DNA from: Leuctra nigra | Lineage: Eukaryota > Arthropoda > Insecta > Plecoptera > Leuctridae | DNA: 64,000 nt | Direction of reading: 5' to 3' | Assembly (NCBI GenBank): GCA_934045905.1 | Contig: OW203767.1 | Location: 19,843,073 to 19,907,072 of the forward strand | Part shown: positions 41,501 to 53,809 of the stretch, one piece after another | How the letters are laid out: the number at the start of each line of letters is the position of its first letter | Numbering within the stretch: the first letter of the stretch is position 1 | Program-made: the position numbers and the translations under genes | The notes under the pieces: model-generated | Told to the model about the DNA's origin: nothing | Seen by the model: the letters and a program-made list of their open reading frames with translations, nothing else | The model's database searches: none

Positions 41501-44500
41501 TAAATTAATACTTTACTTCCAGTTGATTTCTGATGCTCTAAGGCATGGCGACTGTCATCGAACAACTATGGAAATGGCCAACTTTTGGCTTATTGAAAAG
41601 CAACTTGTTCACAAGCTATTCAAAGTGCTAGTACCCCGTTACGAAAACTTCAACATCTCGTACACAAGAATGCACCGAGCTCCACGGCCGTATCCTGGCC
41701 ATCGGTTTCAAAAGGCAGTGCTTGAGCTCAGAGGTAAGGTCAACTACAATGCACAGCCTTGGTAAAACCTAGGATGATAGCTTGGGGGGGATTGGCAACC
41801 TAATGACGTCACCCACGCTAGCTGATGCAGTACGCATTTGGCCATGTATGATACTGACGAGGGAAATGTTACCTTTTCTTGCTGCATCGTCAATAAATAT
41901 TGGAGAGATATGTGTAGCATCATTGTCTTCATTACAATGCAGAGCATTGTGAGATAGTATTTTAAACTCCATTATGTTGTGTAGTGTACTTGTTTTGACT
42001 GGTTTAATATCTCGAGGAACTAGGTCAAAATGTTGAAACCTGCGCCGACGGTAAAATATCACTTCAGCACTTTATTCACTACGTCTCACATAGGCAACGT
42101 GTTGATGTCTGAGATGCATCATTGTCTTCCTTAAAGATTAACGAATTGTGTGATATATATAATGTGTGACATTTTATTGAATGATTCGAGGTATTTTCAA
42201 CTGTTATAAAAGCGCGGTATTTCCGTTATTACACACATGGTTTACAAGGTCACGCGAGTTGCTATTCCCTGCCAGCTATCTTCCTAGGTAAAACATAAAT
42301 GTTAAAATATTTCAATGAGTAGAAATGGTATTTGAACAAAACGGATTGGCTGCTGGTCAAGTTCCGTGCCATTCAATTAAATCTTTGTTTATCAATGAAA
42401 TCAGAGCTCACTTACTAGAGTTAAGAGGCAAACGGATGCGAACGGGAATCGCACGGTTTGTCAGAGCGTTTTTTGACATTTTGTCTTCCTAATAAATAAT
42501 AATAAATATCTGTCTCCCGTTTCCAACACAATGTCGGGTCGGGGGGTGGAATTCCACCATCCATCTTGGGCCTTCGCTTCAGTGATGTCGGGTGGCCGGT
42601 CCTGACACATCACACTCTTCTTCTTCCTCTTCCTCTTCGTATTCTGGTTGCTGCCGCTCCACCATGACTCTCCACCTCTCTCTGTCCTCCCACAATCTTT
42701 CTGCAGTCACTGTTCCCCACTCCTCACCTCTTTCCTCTACATCCCACTTCACCTGGTCCTCCCACTTCACTCTCGGTCTACCCCTTCTGCTTTCCCGGTC
42801 TCTCGCTCTTTCAAATTCTCTCTTCGGTATTCTCTTGGGATTCATTCTTCTAAGATGACCATACCAGCGTAGTCTGTCTCTTCCTATCTTATAGTTGAGG
42901 CTCTCAACACTTTAAAATAAATTATTTTAAAAAATCAGATAGTAACGACGTATTACAGCCGTAAAGACTAAATAATGCCGCAAACTGCAGTACTTTATGA
43001 CCTCTGGTGCGACCTCAAAGTGTTAAATACGATTATTTTACTACAAATATCGTATTTAACACTTTGAGACCGTACCAGAGGTCATATTGAACTCCAGTGT
43101 GCGGCATTATTTAGTCTATTGGGCTGTTATGGGTCGTTACTATCTGATTTTTTTATATTATTAAGTGGGAAGACAAAATTTCAAAACACCGCTCTGACGA
43201 ACCGTGCGATTCCCGTTCGCTTCCGTTTGCCTCTTAAGTACCTAGATGTTGCATAAGCACAGACTTTTTGGGATGATGCCAACCTTTGCCAACCTATGTG
43301 GATTTAAGCAATGTGAACCGACGACTCAAATGCCAAGAAAAATCAAACTTTTTCGTTTACGTCATAACGTATTGTGCCAGTTGTGAATGGGCCTTATGTT
43401 TCTTTAAAAACAAAACTAGTTCCAGTTTGGCTGTCATAATTCCTTTGGAAAGAGTGTTCCATTACTGGCTAAAGTATTTGAAATTACCCAACACAGCACT
43501 AAGATGTTGGAAGTGTCTCCACCCGACAATCCAGCATTGTTGGAATAGTTAAGATTACTATTGGTTTAATGGCTAGATAATTTTGCATACACATTAGATT
43601 TATTTTGTTTTCCAAAAATGGAGATCATCAGGAGGAGTTGACCAAAGGGGCCCAGTCCTTGGGAGTCCGGCACTGGTGGGAGGGCCAGAATGAAAGACCG
43701 GAATGGGGACGGACCAGGGGGTGGAAGGGTTTGGTGGGAGTGGGACCCAGTTCGGGGAACTCCGTCCCGAGGGGGAAGGACGAGGGGACTATGAATGGGC
43801 AGGGCATGCATGTGTAGGTCGACCCTGGCTGCTATTTGTCTGAACCTCACCACTGGCCTGTCCGGCATGGGTAACCCTTCCTCACACGTTTTGGACACAT
43901 GTTTACAACTTTTGGATTTAATTCAACTGGTTCTTCAATCGTATTAAAATGTGAAGTATCTGATTGGCTGTACCGTCATTTTAATTAGTTAGTTAACTGT
44001 GATCTTAATCTTGGTAATACCAGCCATAATAAAGAGGATTTTGTTCAAAACTCCTACTGTTAAGGTCTGTTTGATTGCGTTATTTTTTTATTAACCAATC
44101 GCAAATATGCCATACAAAGCAATTTCTGGACTTGTGATTTGTTATATGAAAAATAAACCAAAACTGCTCATACAGCCATACAGGTTTGTTTTGACATGTA
44201 TGTATGTATGTATTATGTTTTATTGATCCGCTTTGTGATACAATGCACGGTGGCAGAACATATAATATGATAATAATATCTCAAAATGATAATAGTAATA
44301 GTAAACATGTCTTCAAAATTTTATCTTGATCAGATAAACGATGTAACATGTACCACAGCAGGGTCAGAAAATAATACCGAGATCTGAGTCAAAAGGAGTT
44401 CGCTCGCTCAAAACTTGTACTGATATATTCTTGGTTGCAGGTAATCCCTATCCGTCATTGGTGCCAGATATGAGCCAGAACCGTAACCTCATACACAATG

Positions 44501-44667
44501 TGCTTCTGGACGAAGCAAGGAAAGAATACCGCGCAGAGAAGTACGCTGAAATGGCGGAGAAACTGTCTGTAGCTGCCTCGACTGGATCCGATTCTTCTAG
44601 TCAAGTGTCAAGTGAAACACAATCCGGACACTCGGAAAATTCTACTTCGGAATCGAGAATACCCTAA
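38362..44667 (+). CDS. mRpL17: mitochondrial large-ribosomal-subunit protein bL17m (MRPL17), 3 exons, complete
   Basis: This is a structural protein of the mitochondrial 39S subunit, homologous to bacterial L17. Exons 38362-38559, 41523-41733 and 44441-44667 join in phase to 211 residues plus stop. Exon 1 has the L17 N-terminus (VSKLRISVNPRHRNLKNP, GRLNKLRKTVTALIKHERIE, ADEARGYAER). Exon 2 continues LISDALRHGD, FWLIEKQLVHKLFKVLVPRY and HRFQKAVLELRG. Exon 3 is NPYPSLVPDMSQNRNLIHN followed by a Ser/Glu-rich tail not found in bacterial L17. It is divergent from maelstrom, with 820 bp between the start codons. Intron 1 contains a 1.28-kb inverted-repeat element, intron 2 a TTAA MITE with a LINE fragment inside it. 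No canonical AATAAA was seen just after the stop. Confidence 0.95.
38797..40078. mobile_element. TA-flanked inverted-repeat element with GGGGTGACTTTGAAC motifs (1.28 kb)
   Basis: TA at 38795-38796 and 40079-40080; ends CCGTCAACTGGGGTGACTTT and AAAGTGACCCCGTCTGACGG. The GGGGTGACTTTGAAC motif recurs inside near 39198, 39811 (variant) and 39896. No transposase frame is recognised. In MRPL17 intron 1. Confidence 0.78.
40198..40520. mobile_element. hAT-like fragment, one end only
   Basis: Begins TAGAGATGGGCAAAAAG and is full of ATATCGATA repeats; no opposite terminus was found. Probably a truncated copy. Confidence 0.5.
40805..40942. mobile_element. Hairpin MITE (about 138 bp)
   Basis: Ends GGGGGGTTATTCTAAATTCC and its complement, with GTCGTCTCGT/ACGAGACGAC inside. 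Confidence 0.8.
41523..41733 (+). CDS. mRpL17: MRPL17 exon 2
   Basis: The acceptor is CTTCCAG/TTG and the donor AGAG/GTAAGG (phase 1). It holds the core L17 segment MEMANFWLIEKQLVHKLFKV. Confidence 0.95.
42425..43233. mobile_element. TTAA-family MITE copy 3, complete, with nested LINE tail
   Basis: TTAA at 42421-42424 and 43234-43237; ends GAGGCAAACGG and CCGTTTGCCTC, then GCGAACGGGAATCGCACGG. The hairpin core is at 42950-43135. A minus-strand LINE 3' fragment is inserted at about 42495-42910. Confidence 0.85.
42495..42910 (-). pseudogene. LINE 3' fragment (reverse-transcriptase C-terminus)
   Basis: Minus-strand RIPKREFERARDRESRRGRP and VKWEDQVKWDVEERG match the C-terminal motif of the 34585-36357 ORF but differ in many residues, so it is a related family. 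It ends in an ATT-rich tail at the low-coordinate side. Confidence 0.75.
43600..43880. repeat. Dispersed repeat (GGAGTCCGGCACTGGTGGGAG), copy 1
   Basis: Similar to 57025-57185 (TAGTCCAGCACTGTTGGGAA); may be a LINE 3' end. Between MRPL17 exons 2 and 3. Confidence 0.45.
44441..44667 (+). CDS. mRpL17: MRPL17 exon 3 and stop
   Basis: The acceptor is TTGCAG/GT. The exon codes for 75 residues and ends SESRIP-stop; the last 40 residues are Ser/Thr/Glu-rich. Confidence 0.92.
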
Positions 44668-45069
44668 ATTTTCATTTTATATTTATAGGTAAATCAGTCA
44701 TATTTAGCTCATTTCATTTTTGTATTTTTAATTTAAATGATGTCTAAGACTTTTCTTGTAACAAGTCCAACATCTGCTCTCAGAACTCCTTCACAAGGCA
44801 CAAATGCATGTCAACACTGCCAAAGTTTTGACAAAACATAGCTCCGATGCAGAAGGCCCGATGTTCATTTCAATGATTTTTATCGTCGGTAGGTACACTT
44901 TTGGAATCATGGAATCAAGCTCTTTCAATTACAGTTTTACTAAATTTCACAAACACACTAGTAACACAGTTACCTATTCTAGTTCAAATTCCACTGCTGT
45001 TGTTGTGTTGACCTTTTTTTTTACATCTTTTACCTACTTGACAGCGTGTAAGAACTACTTTCATCACTT

Positions 45070-45170
45070 TAGGTCTGTTTGTTTACCCTGCCAAAGCTAC
45101 AGCAAACTGTGGGAAACTGTTTGTGGGAGTTTGATGTAGCTTTTGGGAGGGTAAACAAACATACCTTTTG
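45070..45170. repeat. Foldback repeat
   Basis: GTCTGTTTGTTTACCCTGCC pairs with GGGAGGGTAAACAAACATAC; AAGCTACA pairs with TGTAGCTT. Confidence 0.6.
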
Positions 45171-45270
45171 AGTAGTACCTATATAGGTCCACAGGGCGTT
45201 TTCAGAATTTAAACATTTTAAAAGTGATTCTGGGACTCTATATTGCACAAACTGAAGCAAACAACACTCC

Positions 45271-45488
45271 AATGGGGTTGTTCACTGCCATTTGCTCTCA
45301 CTCGCAGCGCTAGCGGCATTGGAGGTGTCTCTCTCTGATTGGTTGGTTTCTGAATCCAAGATCTCTGAATCAAACTCCCGCCAAGTTTTAAAAACCTTCC
45401 ATTCCGCTAGATGCATTTTGATTGGCTCTCTCCCGGACGATTAGAACAGCAGCGCCATCTACAATAGTTTTGCATGAACAACCCCATT
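45271..45488. mobile_element. MITE with AATGGGGTTGTTCA ends, nested in a dispersed repeat
   Basis: About 218 bp; ends AATGGGGTTGTTCA and TGAACAACCCCATT. The surrounding repeat resumes on both sides. Confidence 0.7.
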
Positions 45489-45729
45489 GTTGCCTCACCG
45501 GGCGTTTTTTTTTCGTATAAACAATTTAAACTTGATTCTGGAATGATGAACTGCTCAAATTACAACAAACAAACAAAACTCCCTATTGTTGCCCAGAAAA
45601 GTGTTTATTTTTAGATATAAAGAATGTGTAATGGTGGATTCACACGGCCGTTCCAAACTTCCCAAGTTTGCCAACGTTCCGAATCGCCGTTTCAAAAACT
45701 GCCATGTTTACAGCTGACTATGAAAGTGT

Positions 45730-45892
45730 GAATATCGCCATATTTCAGTAGCCCCATGTTACTGTAGCACAAATTTTGTTTTGAAAGTTTTAGCCATAAG
45801 AATTAACATTGTCGCCATGGCAACTAGCCGATCATGCTACAGTAACACGGTGCTACTGAAATATGGCGATATTAGGTAAAAGGGTCCTGGGT
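45730..45892. repeat. Hairpin with ATATCGCCATATTTCAGTAG arms
   Basis: Arms share AATATCGCCATATTTCAGTA and CTACAGTAACA/TGTTACTGTAG with complements. Confidence 0.7.
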
Positions 45893-45990
45893 ACTTAAAA
45901 TTTCTGAATTATTTGTGAATTTATAAGTGAAAGTAATTATCAGAGTTGATACAGATGATTTAACACTTCATAACTATTTTACTAAGGGTA

Positions 45991-46198
45991 CACTCCTGGA
46001 CACTGAAATTGGCCCGCTGTCAATGTTCAAGTGGCACTACGGCTAGTATTTAACATTTAATTTAATGTCATTTTTTGGCACAAAGACCGGATGGCTAGTG
46101 TGAGTTTAGGGCCGAAAAATTACTTTAAATAAATAAATACTAGCCGTAGTGCCACTTGAACATTGATTGCGGGCCAATTTCAGTGTCCAGGAGTGTAC
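45991..46198. mobile_element. MITE with ACACTCCTGGACACTG ends, complete copy
   Basis: About 208 bp with near-perfect inverted ends; same family as 9213-9811. Confidence 0.8.
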
Positions 46199-46201
46199 AC
46201 T

Positions 46202-46905
46202 CGACAAATCATAAAACGGTATTTGAAAGAAATGGATTCCCTGAAAAATATGTGATGGCATCATCCGATGAAGTCTATGCTAACTCCTAATCTACCTCTA
46301 GTAGGTGAGCTCTGATTTCATTGACAATTAGAAGGATTGATTGTCCAGGAACAGTGTTGTGATTAGATAATTTTATTTTTATCTAGATAAAGATAAAGAT
46401 AACCTGCCAAATATTTATCTAGATAAGATAATAGATAAATTTCCAAGAAATCATCTAGATAATAGATAAAGATAAAAAATTATTATCTAGATAATTGTAA
46501 TAGATAATGGATAATTTTTTTTTACCAAATACTACTGTTTCCTAATTATTTTCGAATTCTAAATTCGGAACTCGAGTTTTAAAAAAAATGGGGCCGTCAA
46601 AACAAGCCAACTATAATGCGACTAAACGAAGATGATTTTCCTTTTTCATATCATCTGACATTTGAGGTTCGTGCATGTTCACATACAAATGCATTTCGAA
46701 TTTTATATTTTTTATCTAGATAATTGCCAATAGATAACAATATTTTTATCTAGATAAAGATAAAGATAACCAATTATTTAATTATCTAGATAAGATAATA
46801 GATAAAAAATAACTAGCTAGATAATTATCTAGATAAGTCACAACACTGTCCGGGAACCTGACCAGCAGCCAATCTGTTTCGTTCAAATACCGTTTTATGA
46901 TTTGT
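46202..46905. repeat. Inverted-repeat element interrupted by the hAT MITE
   Basis: Arms share AAATCATAAAACGGTATTTG and its complement. A related single arm occurs at 42315-42415 (GAACAAAACGGATTGGCTG; AGCTCACTTACTAGAG). Confidence 0.65.
46352..46848. mobile_element. hAT-type MITE with TTATCTAGATAA repeats
   Basis: 497 bp; ends CAGTGTTGTGA and TCACAACACTG; duplication TCCAGGAA/TCCGGGAA (one mismatch). Nested in an older inverted repeat (46202-46905). Confidence 0.85.
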
Positions 46906-48368
46906 TGGGTGTACCTACCTACCTACCTAAATGATCCATTCAAAATTTCTCTAAACAATGGATTTGATTTATGTTAAAATATGATGGGCCCTGTTATGTG
47001 TGCTTTGTGAATGTGATGACAGCAAATGTTCCAAACTGTGTCACTTTTGAACATTTCTTTTGCTGGGCATTCAACTTCCTTTCTTGGTACATTTTCAAAT
47101 ATTGTTAACTGACATTTTGATCAACTGATTTCAGTCGCATAATATAAAGAGTGTGGTGGCAGAGGGGTTAAATTTTGTAAATTTTTCGTTATAATAATTT
47201 GATTTTGAAGAAAAATTCATTAACCCCATGCCTGTATCTTTTTCGTACTCTCAAATAAATTGTGTAGACTTTATTTAATTGTGATTGTGATTTTCATTCC
47301 AGAAATCCCGAGAGTTCCATAAAATAAATAATTGAGCGAGCAAAGCGAGCCATTCCTTTTTTCTCTTTTGGCACAGATCTATGTTTTCTTTTATTTTTTT
47401 TTCACAAATAGCTCAAACCTTTTCTCCGATCGAGCTGAAATTTTGCTTACAACGACCACCTCAAGTGTTTGAGGACTGAAATTTTACCTCAATCCTCTAT
47501 TGAATCACTAATCAAGAAGGGCGTAAGTCCATTTGTGGTGATTCCGAGGAAACGATGAAAAACTGTCTCCAGTTCAGGCCAATTATTTATTTCATATAAA
47601 CGTACTTAAATAATAGTTAATAACAAAATGGTATTTTTAAATGAAACAAAATACATCATTATTACTTAAAGTGCATGAATACAATTAATTAATTATTTAG
47701 ATTTTTTTTAAATTTAATTTTGAATTTCGATAAGTTAGTTTATAAGTTTATAGGGCGTGAGTCCTGGACTGGCCCTTTCTTGAAAATATACGTTACTTTT
47801 TTGTGGGGGGGGGGGGGATTTCGATGGGGCATGTAAAAGATAATTTTTGAAAAAAGTTTTAGAAAAACTTTGCGTTGAGGTTGTCGGAAATATTTGCATA
47901 TAAATATATCATTTATCAATAAACTTTACCTACCGCGGTGTAAAGCTATTTCATGATTTAATGGTTCTCTCTCACACAATACAATGGCCATGTTTATTAT
48001 TTGATCTGCGTCAGAAAAGAAATAAAAATCTTATGTAATCAATTATTTAGTGCCAATTGCAGTAGGTATTTCTTAAAGGAAACCTATAAATTATGCAACT
48101 CCACGTTTTATGATAATTAATATTTTTGGTCCAAGAGGTATAATAACGGAGGTTGCCTATACTGTTGGCATTTCTTCTTTGAAGTCTTGTGGTAAGTGCT
48201 TATTTGATATTTCTTGCTCATTTGTCTTGCCATGTAACCAAACTTGAGTTTAATTTATATAAGAACACTTCGGTTTTCAGGAATATTTCGATTAGGTTTA
48301 TAGCTACACCAACTTTGTAGAGATGAATTTTCTTGGGGTTTCAGAGCCGCTGATAAATGCTTGTAGAT

Positions 48369-48450
48369 TTTCTTCGGTGATGCTCTGAATTGATGTTGCC
48401 CTGAAAAGGGCCGGTATCAATACAGAGCATCACCGAAGAAAAGCTACATA
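48369..48450. repeat. Imperfect palindrome
   Basis: TTTTCTTCGGTGATGCTCTG and complement around GCCCTGAAAAGGGC. An isolated hairpin about 380 bp upstream of the EF-hand gene. Confidence 0.6.
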
Positions 48451-48833
48451 TGTGCTACATAGCTTCTTATGTGCAATTGTTTGGCCAATTTCGTGTTTTA
48501 TATGTTTAGTCCCGTGACCACTATCTCGCCAGAAATGGAGCATAATTATTTAGATTCTGTTTCCCTTCTTTCGTGCTGGCACATTAATCATTATACTGTA
48601 CGGCGCCACGTCCCCGTGAACTTTTAGTATCCGCCGAAATTAATACAAACTTACAAAACAATTTAATACCTAACCAGTAGACCGGGTTCGAGCCCCGGTT
48701 CGGCCGGATATTTTTCACGACACGTACATTCCTTCATTCTGACGTTTTTCATAAAAACCAATTTTCTGATCTCTTTCAATCCTGGTTTCAATTTTCTTTT
48801 TAGAATTGTTCGTCTATACTGATACTCGAGAAT

Positions 48834-49273
48834 ATGATTGCTGTGAGATTTGCCTTGCTGTTGCTGTCGTTGGCTGCTTATGCCTGTAAGTATTCTGTTA
48901 TGTTGAATATTCTATGTAATTGTTTTAGTCGTGAAGTAAGCGTGATTGAATCAAGATATTATTTGCCTAACCATCGCCGTACCAATGTGATTCTGCACAA
49001 GTTGAATCTGTTCCAGTGGCCATGGAGGGTGGACCCTACTCGGTGGAGCAAGTGCTGGGGATAGCTGACAAGGATCGTGACGGTAGACTGAGTGAAGCTG
49101 AGTCCATGGAATACGCCCAGACTCTTGTGGACCAACGAGTTCTGACCAGAGTTCCCACTCATGAGGAGTTCATGGCGGGCGACCTCGACCATGATGGATT
49201 CTTCAATCGCGCAGAACTGGCTGAAGGCATTAAGCATGTGAGGGCGACAATGGCTGCCCGGAGACACTATTAA
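48834..49273 (+). CDS. Small secreted protein with two EF-hands, 2 exons, complete (102 aa)
   Basis: Exons 48834-48885 and 49017-49273 join in phase (GCC T/GTAAGT to CCAG/TGGCC). Residues 1 to about 19 are a signal peptide (MIAVRFALLLLSLAAYALA). Two canonical 12-residue calcium loops follow: residues 35-46 (DKDRDGRLSEAE) and 73-84 (DLDHDGFFNRAE), both with Asp at positions 1, 3 and 5, Gly at 6 and Glu at 12. There is no transmembrane segment or other domain. A secreted calcium-binding role in lumen, haemolymph or gland secretion follows from this. Small EF-hand proteins occur in insect saliva and venom, but nothing here shows the tissue. AATAAA signals lie at 49374 and 49389. An intron-like CTTTTTAG a few bases upstream of the ATG suggests a 5' UTR exon further left. 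Confidence 0.85.
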
Positions 49274-49373
49274 ATATTGTTTTATTAGGAGTTTCAATTT
49301 GAGATGTAATTACTGCACTATGTTCTAATTTCATTGATTACCTATTGTCAAATTTGATTTGTTGGATTTTATG

Positions 49374-49394
49374 AATAAAATTGGATTCAATAAA
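49374..49394 (+). terminator. Polyadenylation signals of the EF-hand gene
   Basis: Two AATAAA hexamers about 100 bp after the stop codon, in the expected place for a short 3' UTR. Confidence 0.55.
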
Positions 49395-49729
49395 TAAGCA
49401 ACATAGTTTTTGCTCATTTGAGGTATATTCAGAAACTGCTCACCCTTTCCTATCAACTCTAAGCTCTGATAAACAACTTCTGAATGTCACTTCACCAACC
49501 TCACCACTTCACCTTTATCCACTTCTCAAAGATTTCGGTGCTATACCGTGAATTGCATTAAGTACTTATAAATGATGTGTAATAATTCAAATCGAGTACC
49601 TATGTTTTACTTACATCAATTTTCGTCGATATATTTCCGAATAAATATTGTCACTTTTGATGGATTTCCAAATCAGCTATATTTATATCTACTAGGAAAA
49701 CGCTCAGTGTAACGCGTTGATAAGCGAGC

Positions 49730-51018
49730 ACGGGTACGTGCAAATTCTCGAACCGGAAATGCGTACACAACGCACAGAAAACATATACATCCATATGGAA
49801 TTGATTATGATATCAACTTAAAAGTGTATGCTTTTCATCGAAACTTTAAAATAGCATCTAAGCACCTGGTTCATAAAGCAAATCAGAATCAATTTTCAAT
49901 TGGCACTGGAAAACATTCATTTCGATACTTCATTACTGACAGATATTAAAAATGTAAATAACTTCATACGTTCTTAACTGATTGGGATGAAATTTTGTAA
50001 AATAAGAGACAATATTGGTCTTAATGATCATGCAAAATATGAGTTTGATCAGAATTATCGAAGACCGTTTTCATTTTTCATTTTTTATCAGGAGATATTT
50101 ATTTAAATTTTAACCAATGAATCTGAGTAACGCGTTGATGAGCGAGCACGGATACGCGCAACACCTCGAACCGAAATTCTGTCTATCGAAAATGTCATTA
50201 AAAGCCAATAATTCTAAAATTTCGCCACAGATTTGTATAGAAATCTCAAAACATTCCTAAAATATTGGTCCAAATAACCATGCAAAGCTTTAAGTTGATC
50301 AATTGAACCTTTATGATTGAACTGTTCCGTGTTAATTTTCAAAAATCACAGGATCTCCTTCAAAAAATATACCTGAGACCACTCATATGATATAAGTGTG
50401 TCTACACAATATCAGATCGACTGTTGAACGGTCATTATCAGTTTCATTTGCGTTTGAAAGTTTCTGCTCTAACTACCTTGCCTTGAACTGAAGAGTCGAA
50501 GTCGCCGTGAATTTGACAGCCAACACGCTAATAGTCCGTAAAATGTCAATAACGTTTGGATTTAAACACAGATTAGTATGAAAATTGTCAAAAATGCAGA
50601 TAATGTTGGACCCAACCATCATGCGAAGTTATAAGTTGATCGTTCAATCGGTTATAGTTTAAATTTCTAAAAACACAGGAAAGATGGTTTTAAATTTTAA
50701 CCAATGGGAGGATTTGGCTGAAACTTTGTTTGATTGGGTACAATGTTGGGGGTAATGACTTGTCAAAATTTCAATTTGATCAAAACAACCAATCGAAAGT
50801 TAATTTTTTTTAAATTTGAACCAATCAATGGATTTCAAAAAAATTAGGGTCTGCAACAATCAGAAATGTTACGTACATGTGTGCAAAATTTCAGCTCGAT
50901 CGAAGAAAAACTCTGACCTGTATATCGTCAGTAACAGAAAAAAAAAAAAAAAAAAAAAAAAAAACAGAGGTCCGTGCCAAAAGAGCCAAATGGAGACGCT
51001 CGCTTCGCTCGCTCAATC
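49730..51018. repeat. Dispersed repeat family ending CGCTCGCTTCGCTCGCTCAA, copy 2
   Basis: Same blocks as 17895-18690, plus a direct repeat of AACGCGTTGATAAGCGAGCA at 49729 and 50131. A 25-A run lies at about 50939-50963. A reverse fragment with the GCGAGC end lies at 47330-47480. Confidence 0.6.
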
Positions 51019-53809
51019 AACAACAAAAGAGTAGCTACCTATACAAAATCCAATGTCAAATTTTAGATAATGACATCTCGATAAAATTCAAAATGCATGT
51101 ACAAAAAAGGAAAAACTGTGTGTGTGATTGACAACATTTGATCGATTATTATCAAAATCTTCAAAGAATTGGAAACTAATTTGTCGAATAGGATGGTGAC
51201 GTTTACCTCATGATGTGTGTAAACCACTACCCTGATACATGCGCTGCATTCAATATAATCAGATTATGCTTCTCTTGTCAATGCATGGGCGTCATCAATT
51301 CCCCAACGCGATCATTGTAAGTGCTCTCAACACCCTTCACACGTGTTCATACCAACTACAAGACCTGCAAGATGGGTGATACTGATAGCATTAGAAGACG
51401 CCACATTTTATACCTACTATTTGCTTTAATACAGGGACGACGCCAGGAATTTTTGATAGGGTGGACATTAAGCGGGGAAAATTTAAAAAAAAATGCCCCG
51501 CAGGGTGTTTTTTTTTTTTTTTTTTTATGAATAGAAACAAAGTTATGGGATGCTGAAAATACTACTTTTGTAGTAATTAATTATTATGATTAGAATATCA
51601 CATAAAATAGGAGTGGATTGTACAAAGAATTGTACAATTATTATTCAATATTATTATTATTTAATTTAATATTTTTTATTATTTAATAAAAATATGGCGC
51701 TGTGCAGATGATGGACAGGATATCGAATTTGTCAAATTTGATCACTTTTAATAAATGTCCGACTGAGATAAGAAAAAGAGTTCTACTAAATAATGAAAGT
51801 CGAACAGACTGTCTCCTAGACAATGGATCAATGTACCCGCCAGGATATTTGCAGTGGGAGAGGGTGGGGGGATAAAAATTGCTAATTTTTATCCACGTAA
51901 ATTCAGGGAAGGGAGGAAGTTGGGATATCTATTTTCAGGACATTTTTAAACACAACATGACAGTGACATGAATTTGGAAGGGTTAAGAGACAAATTGGTA
52001 ATATGGTTAGAAAGAATTGTATTATGTAAGTACTAACAAATATAAGTGAAAATCTGAGCATTTTTAAAACGTGATTAGGTTGCTGGCGCAATCTAAGTTC
52101 GATATATTGAACCTTTACCCTCTAAAAGAAGAATTGAAATCTCTGGTTTTGTGGTTTATCTGGTGTTGGTTGGTTTTTAGTGGTTCTTGAACAATTTAAG
52201 AAACGTCACATCCTTGTTCCGGGAAGCTCTTCGCTCTTCAATAGACCTTGCATATTTCAACTTTATCGGACGTTCTAACTTTTCAACCATACGAGAAAAA
52301 CATATATATACTTATATCTACAGCATACCGAGGTAGGTAACAGCACTTACAAATTATAGAGAAACGGTGTGCCCGTATCGTGCCAAAAAAAATAAAAATA
52401 TACACTTCCCCCACCTCAACATGTAAGTTTAGTCCTTAGTCACTTTACAGGGAATAAAACACAATTCTAAATAACCTTGCTGTTTCATGTCTCTTGATAC
52501 AGACTCTCATGCAAGGAGTGATATTTATTTAAGTTTGAAACAGATTTGTGACGCCTTATCGTCAACAAAAACAAGGCATTTAGAAAAATCATCCTGGAGA
52601 CAAAAGAGTCCAAATGACTCTGATCCTCGCTTAGCTTAACAATACAGACACGACGCAATAACACAAACACCTCAACATTGTTCTGAATTCTGTTCCACGT
52701 TGTTTATACATCACATCAAGCTTGTCTGTCTGTAGCATTCTGTCGCCACTGGCGTTGCTGCCGCTAACTGGCAAATTAAATTGTCCCGCTTTAGATGCAG
52801 CTGCGCTCATCCCTAGGGAACATATTCCCGATCGATCAGGGAATCCACGCCGGTGTTCACTGCTATGCCACGCACTCTGCCGTTCCCTCAGGATTGGACA
52901 CTTTGGCTAGTTGAGGGGCATAATGGGTTGCTACAAGGGTTTTGAAGTTTGACGAAAATTTAGAATTTTTATAACTATCAATAATTTTTATTTGGTAGCT
53001 ATGTCGATGTCCCGTAATAAGCTGAAAAACATTCCTTACCTACTATGCGTTTTTCAATACTTTGCTAAATTTCAAACAGTTGATTATAATTTCTTTTCAT
53101 GACAACAACCAATACCTTTCCTTGATTGTCCGTTTTTTAAACTTATGATTTAGCAGTCTTGAAAAACTGGTCCTTATGGCGAGTATTTCACTATACTAAT
53201 GCTTAATTTTAAACAGTTGATTAGGACAACCTATTTTACCATGGAAACAACCATTTGAATGACCATTTTTGAACCTATAAAACTACCAGTCTTTAGATCA
53301 GTATTGAAAAACTGGCACTATAATAAACATTATTCAATTTTGTCTACTCCTCAGATTACATCCGAACGACTGAAGTTTTAAAACAAAATGAATTTTTCAT
53401 TTTATTGCCGTTGATCAATACTGCAATACTTGTCAATACAGATTACAGACATCATTACTATTGCTAACGAAACGATTTGGCTGAGTGGCGCGACCGCTCC
53501 ACTAACCTATACTGAAGAGAAAGTGTGGTGATTTTTAGTTGAGCGTGAACATTGTTGAGAGACCCAGGGAAGTGGAGAGACTGTTCATTGTTGAAGTCGG
53601 AAGAAGAGACCGGGAAGAGTGGAATCATTTATGATGATGAAAGAAAAATGTCATTGTACAAAGATTTAGTTCAACATTTAGTGAATATTACAGATGGTGG
53701 AAACTAAAGATAAAGGACTGAAACAACTTGTATTCCGGGTGCACCTATACCAAAGTGTGTCACTTCCTTCTATTTGACACCGCAACCACGAGGACCCCTT
53801 CAGTCCGGC
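51019..53809. other. Intergenic region between the EF-hand gene and the odorant receptor
   Basis: No coding sequence supported. A fragment with GCCCCGCAGGGTGTTTTTTT lies at 51495, and a tRNA-derived A-box-like TGGCTGAGTGGCGCGACCGC at 53478-53497, probably a SINE head resembling 1597-1616. The open frame at 52722-52910 has no recognised domain. Confidence 0.45.

Larger units (their letters stand above)
44668..48833. other. Intergenic region between MRPL17 and the EF-hand gene
   Basis: No coding sequence supported. Contains the MITEs and hairpins listed separately, a poly-G run at about 47807, and a tRNA-like GGGTTCGAGCCCCGGTTCGG at 48683-48702 that looks like a SINE B-box region. Confidence 0.5.

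Noticed and set aside
42592..42872. Ser/Leu-rich plus-strand ORFs
   Set aside because: Antisense to the LINE C-terminal fragment on the minus strand.
52722..52910. 62-residue ORF (MSVCSILSPLALLPLTGK)
   Set aside because: No family resemblance, no splice context; possibly a transposon fragment but not supportable.
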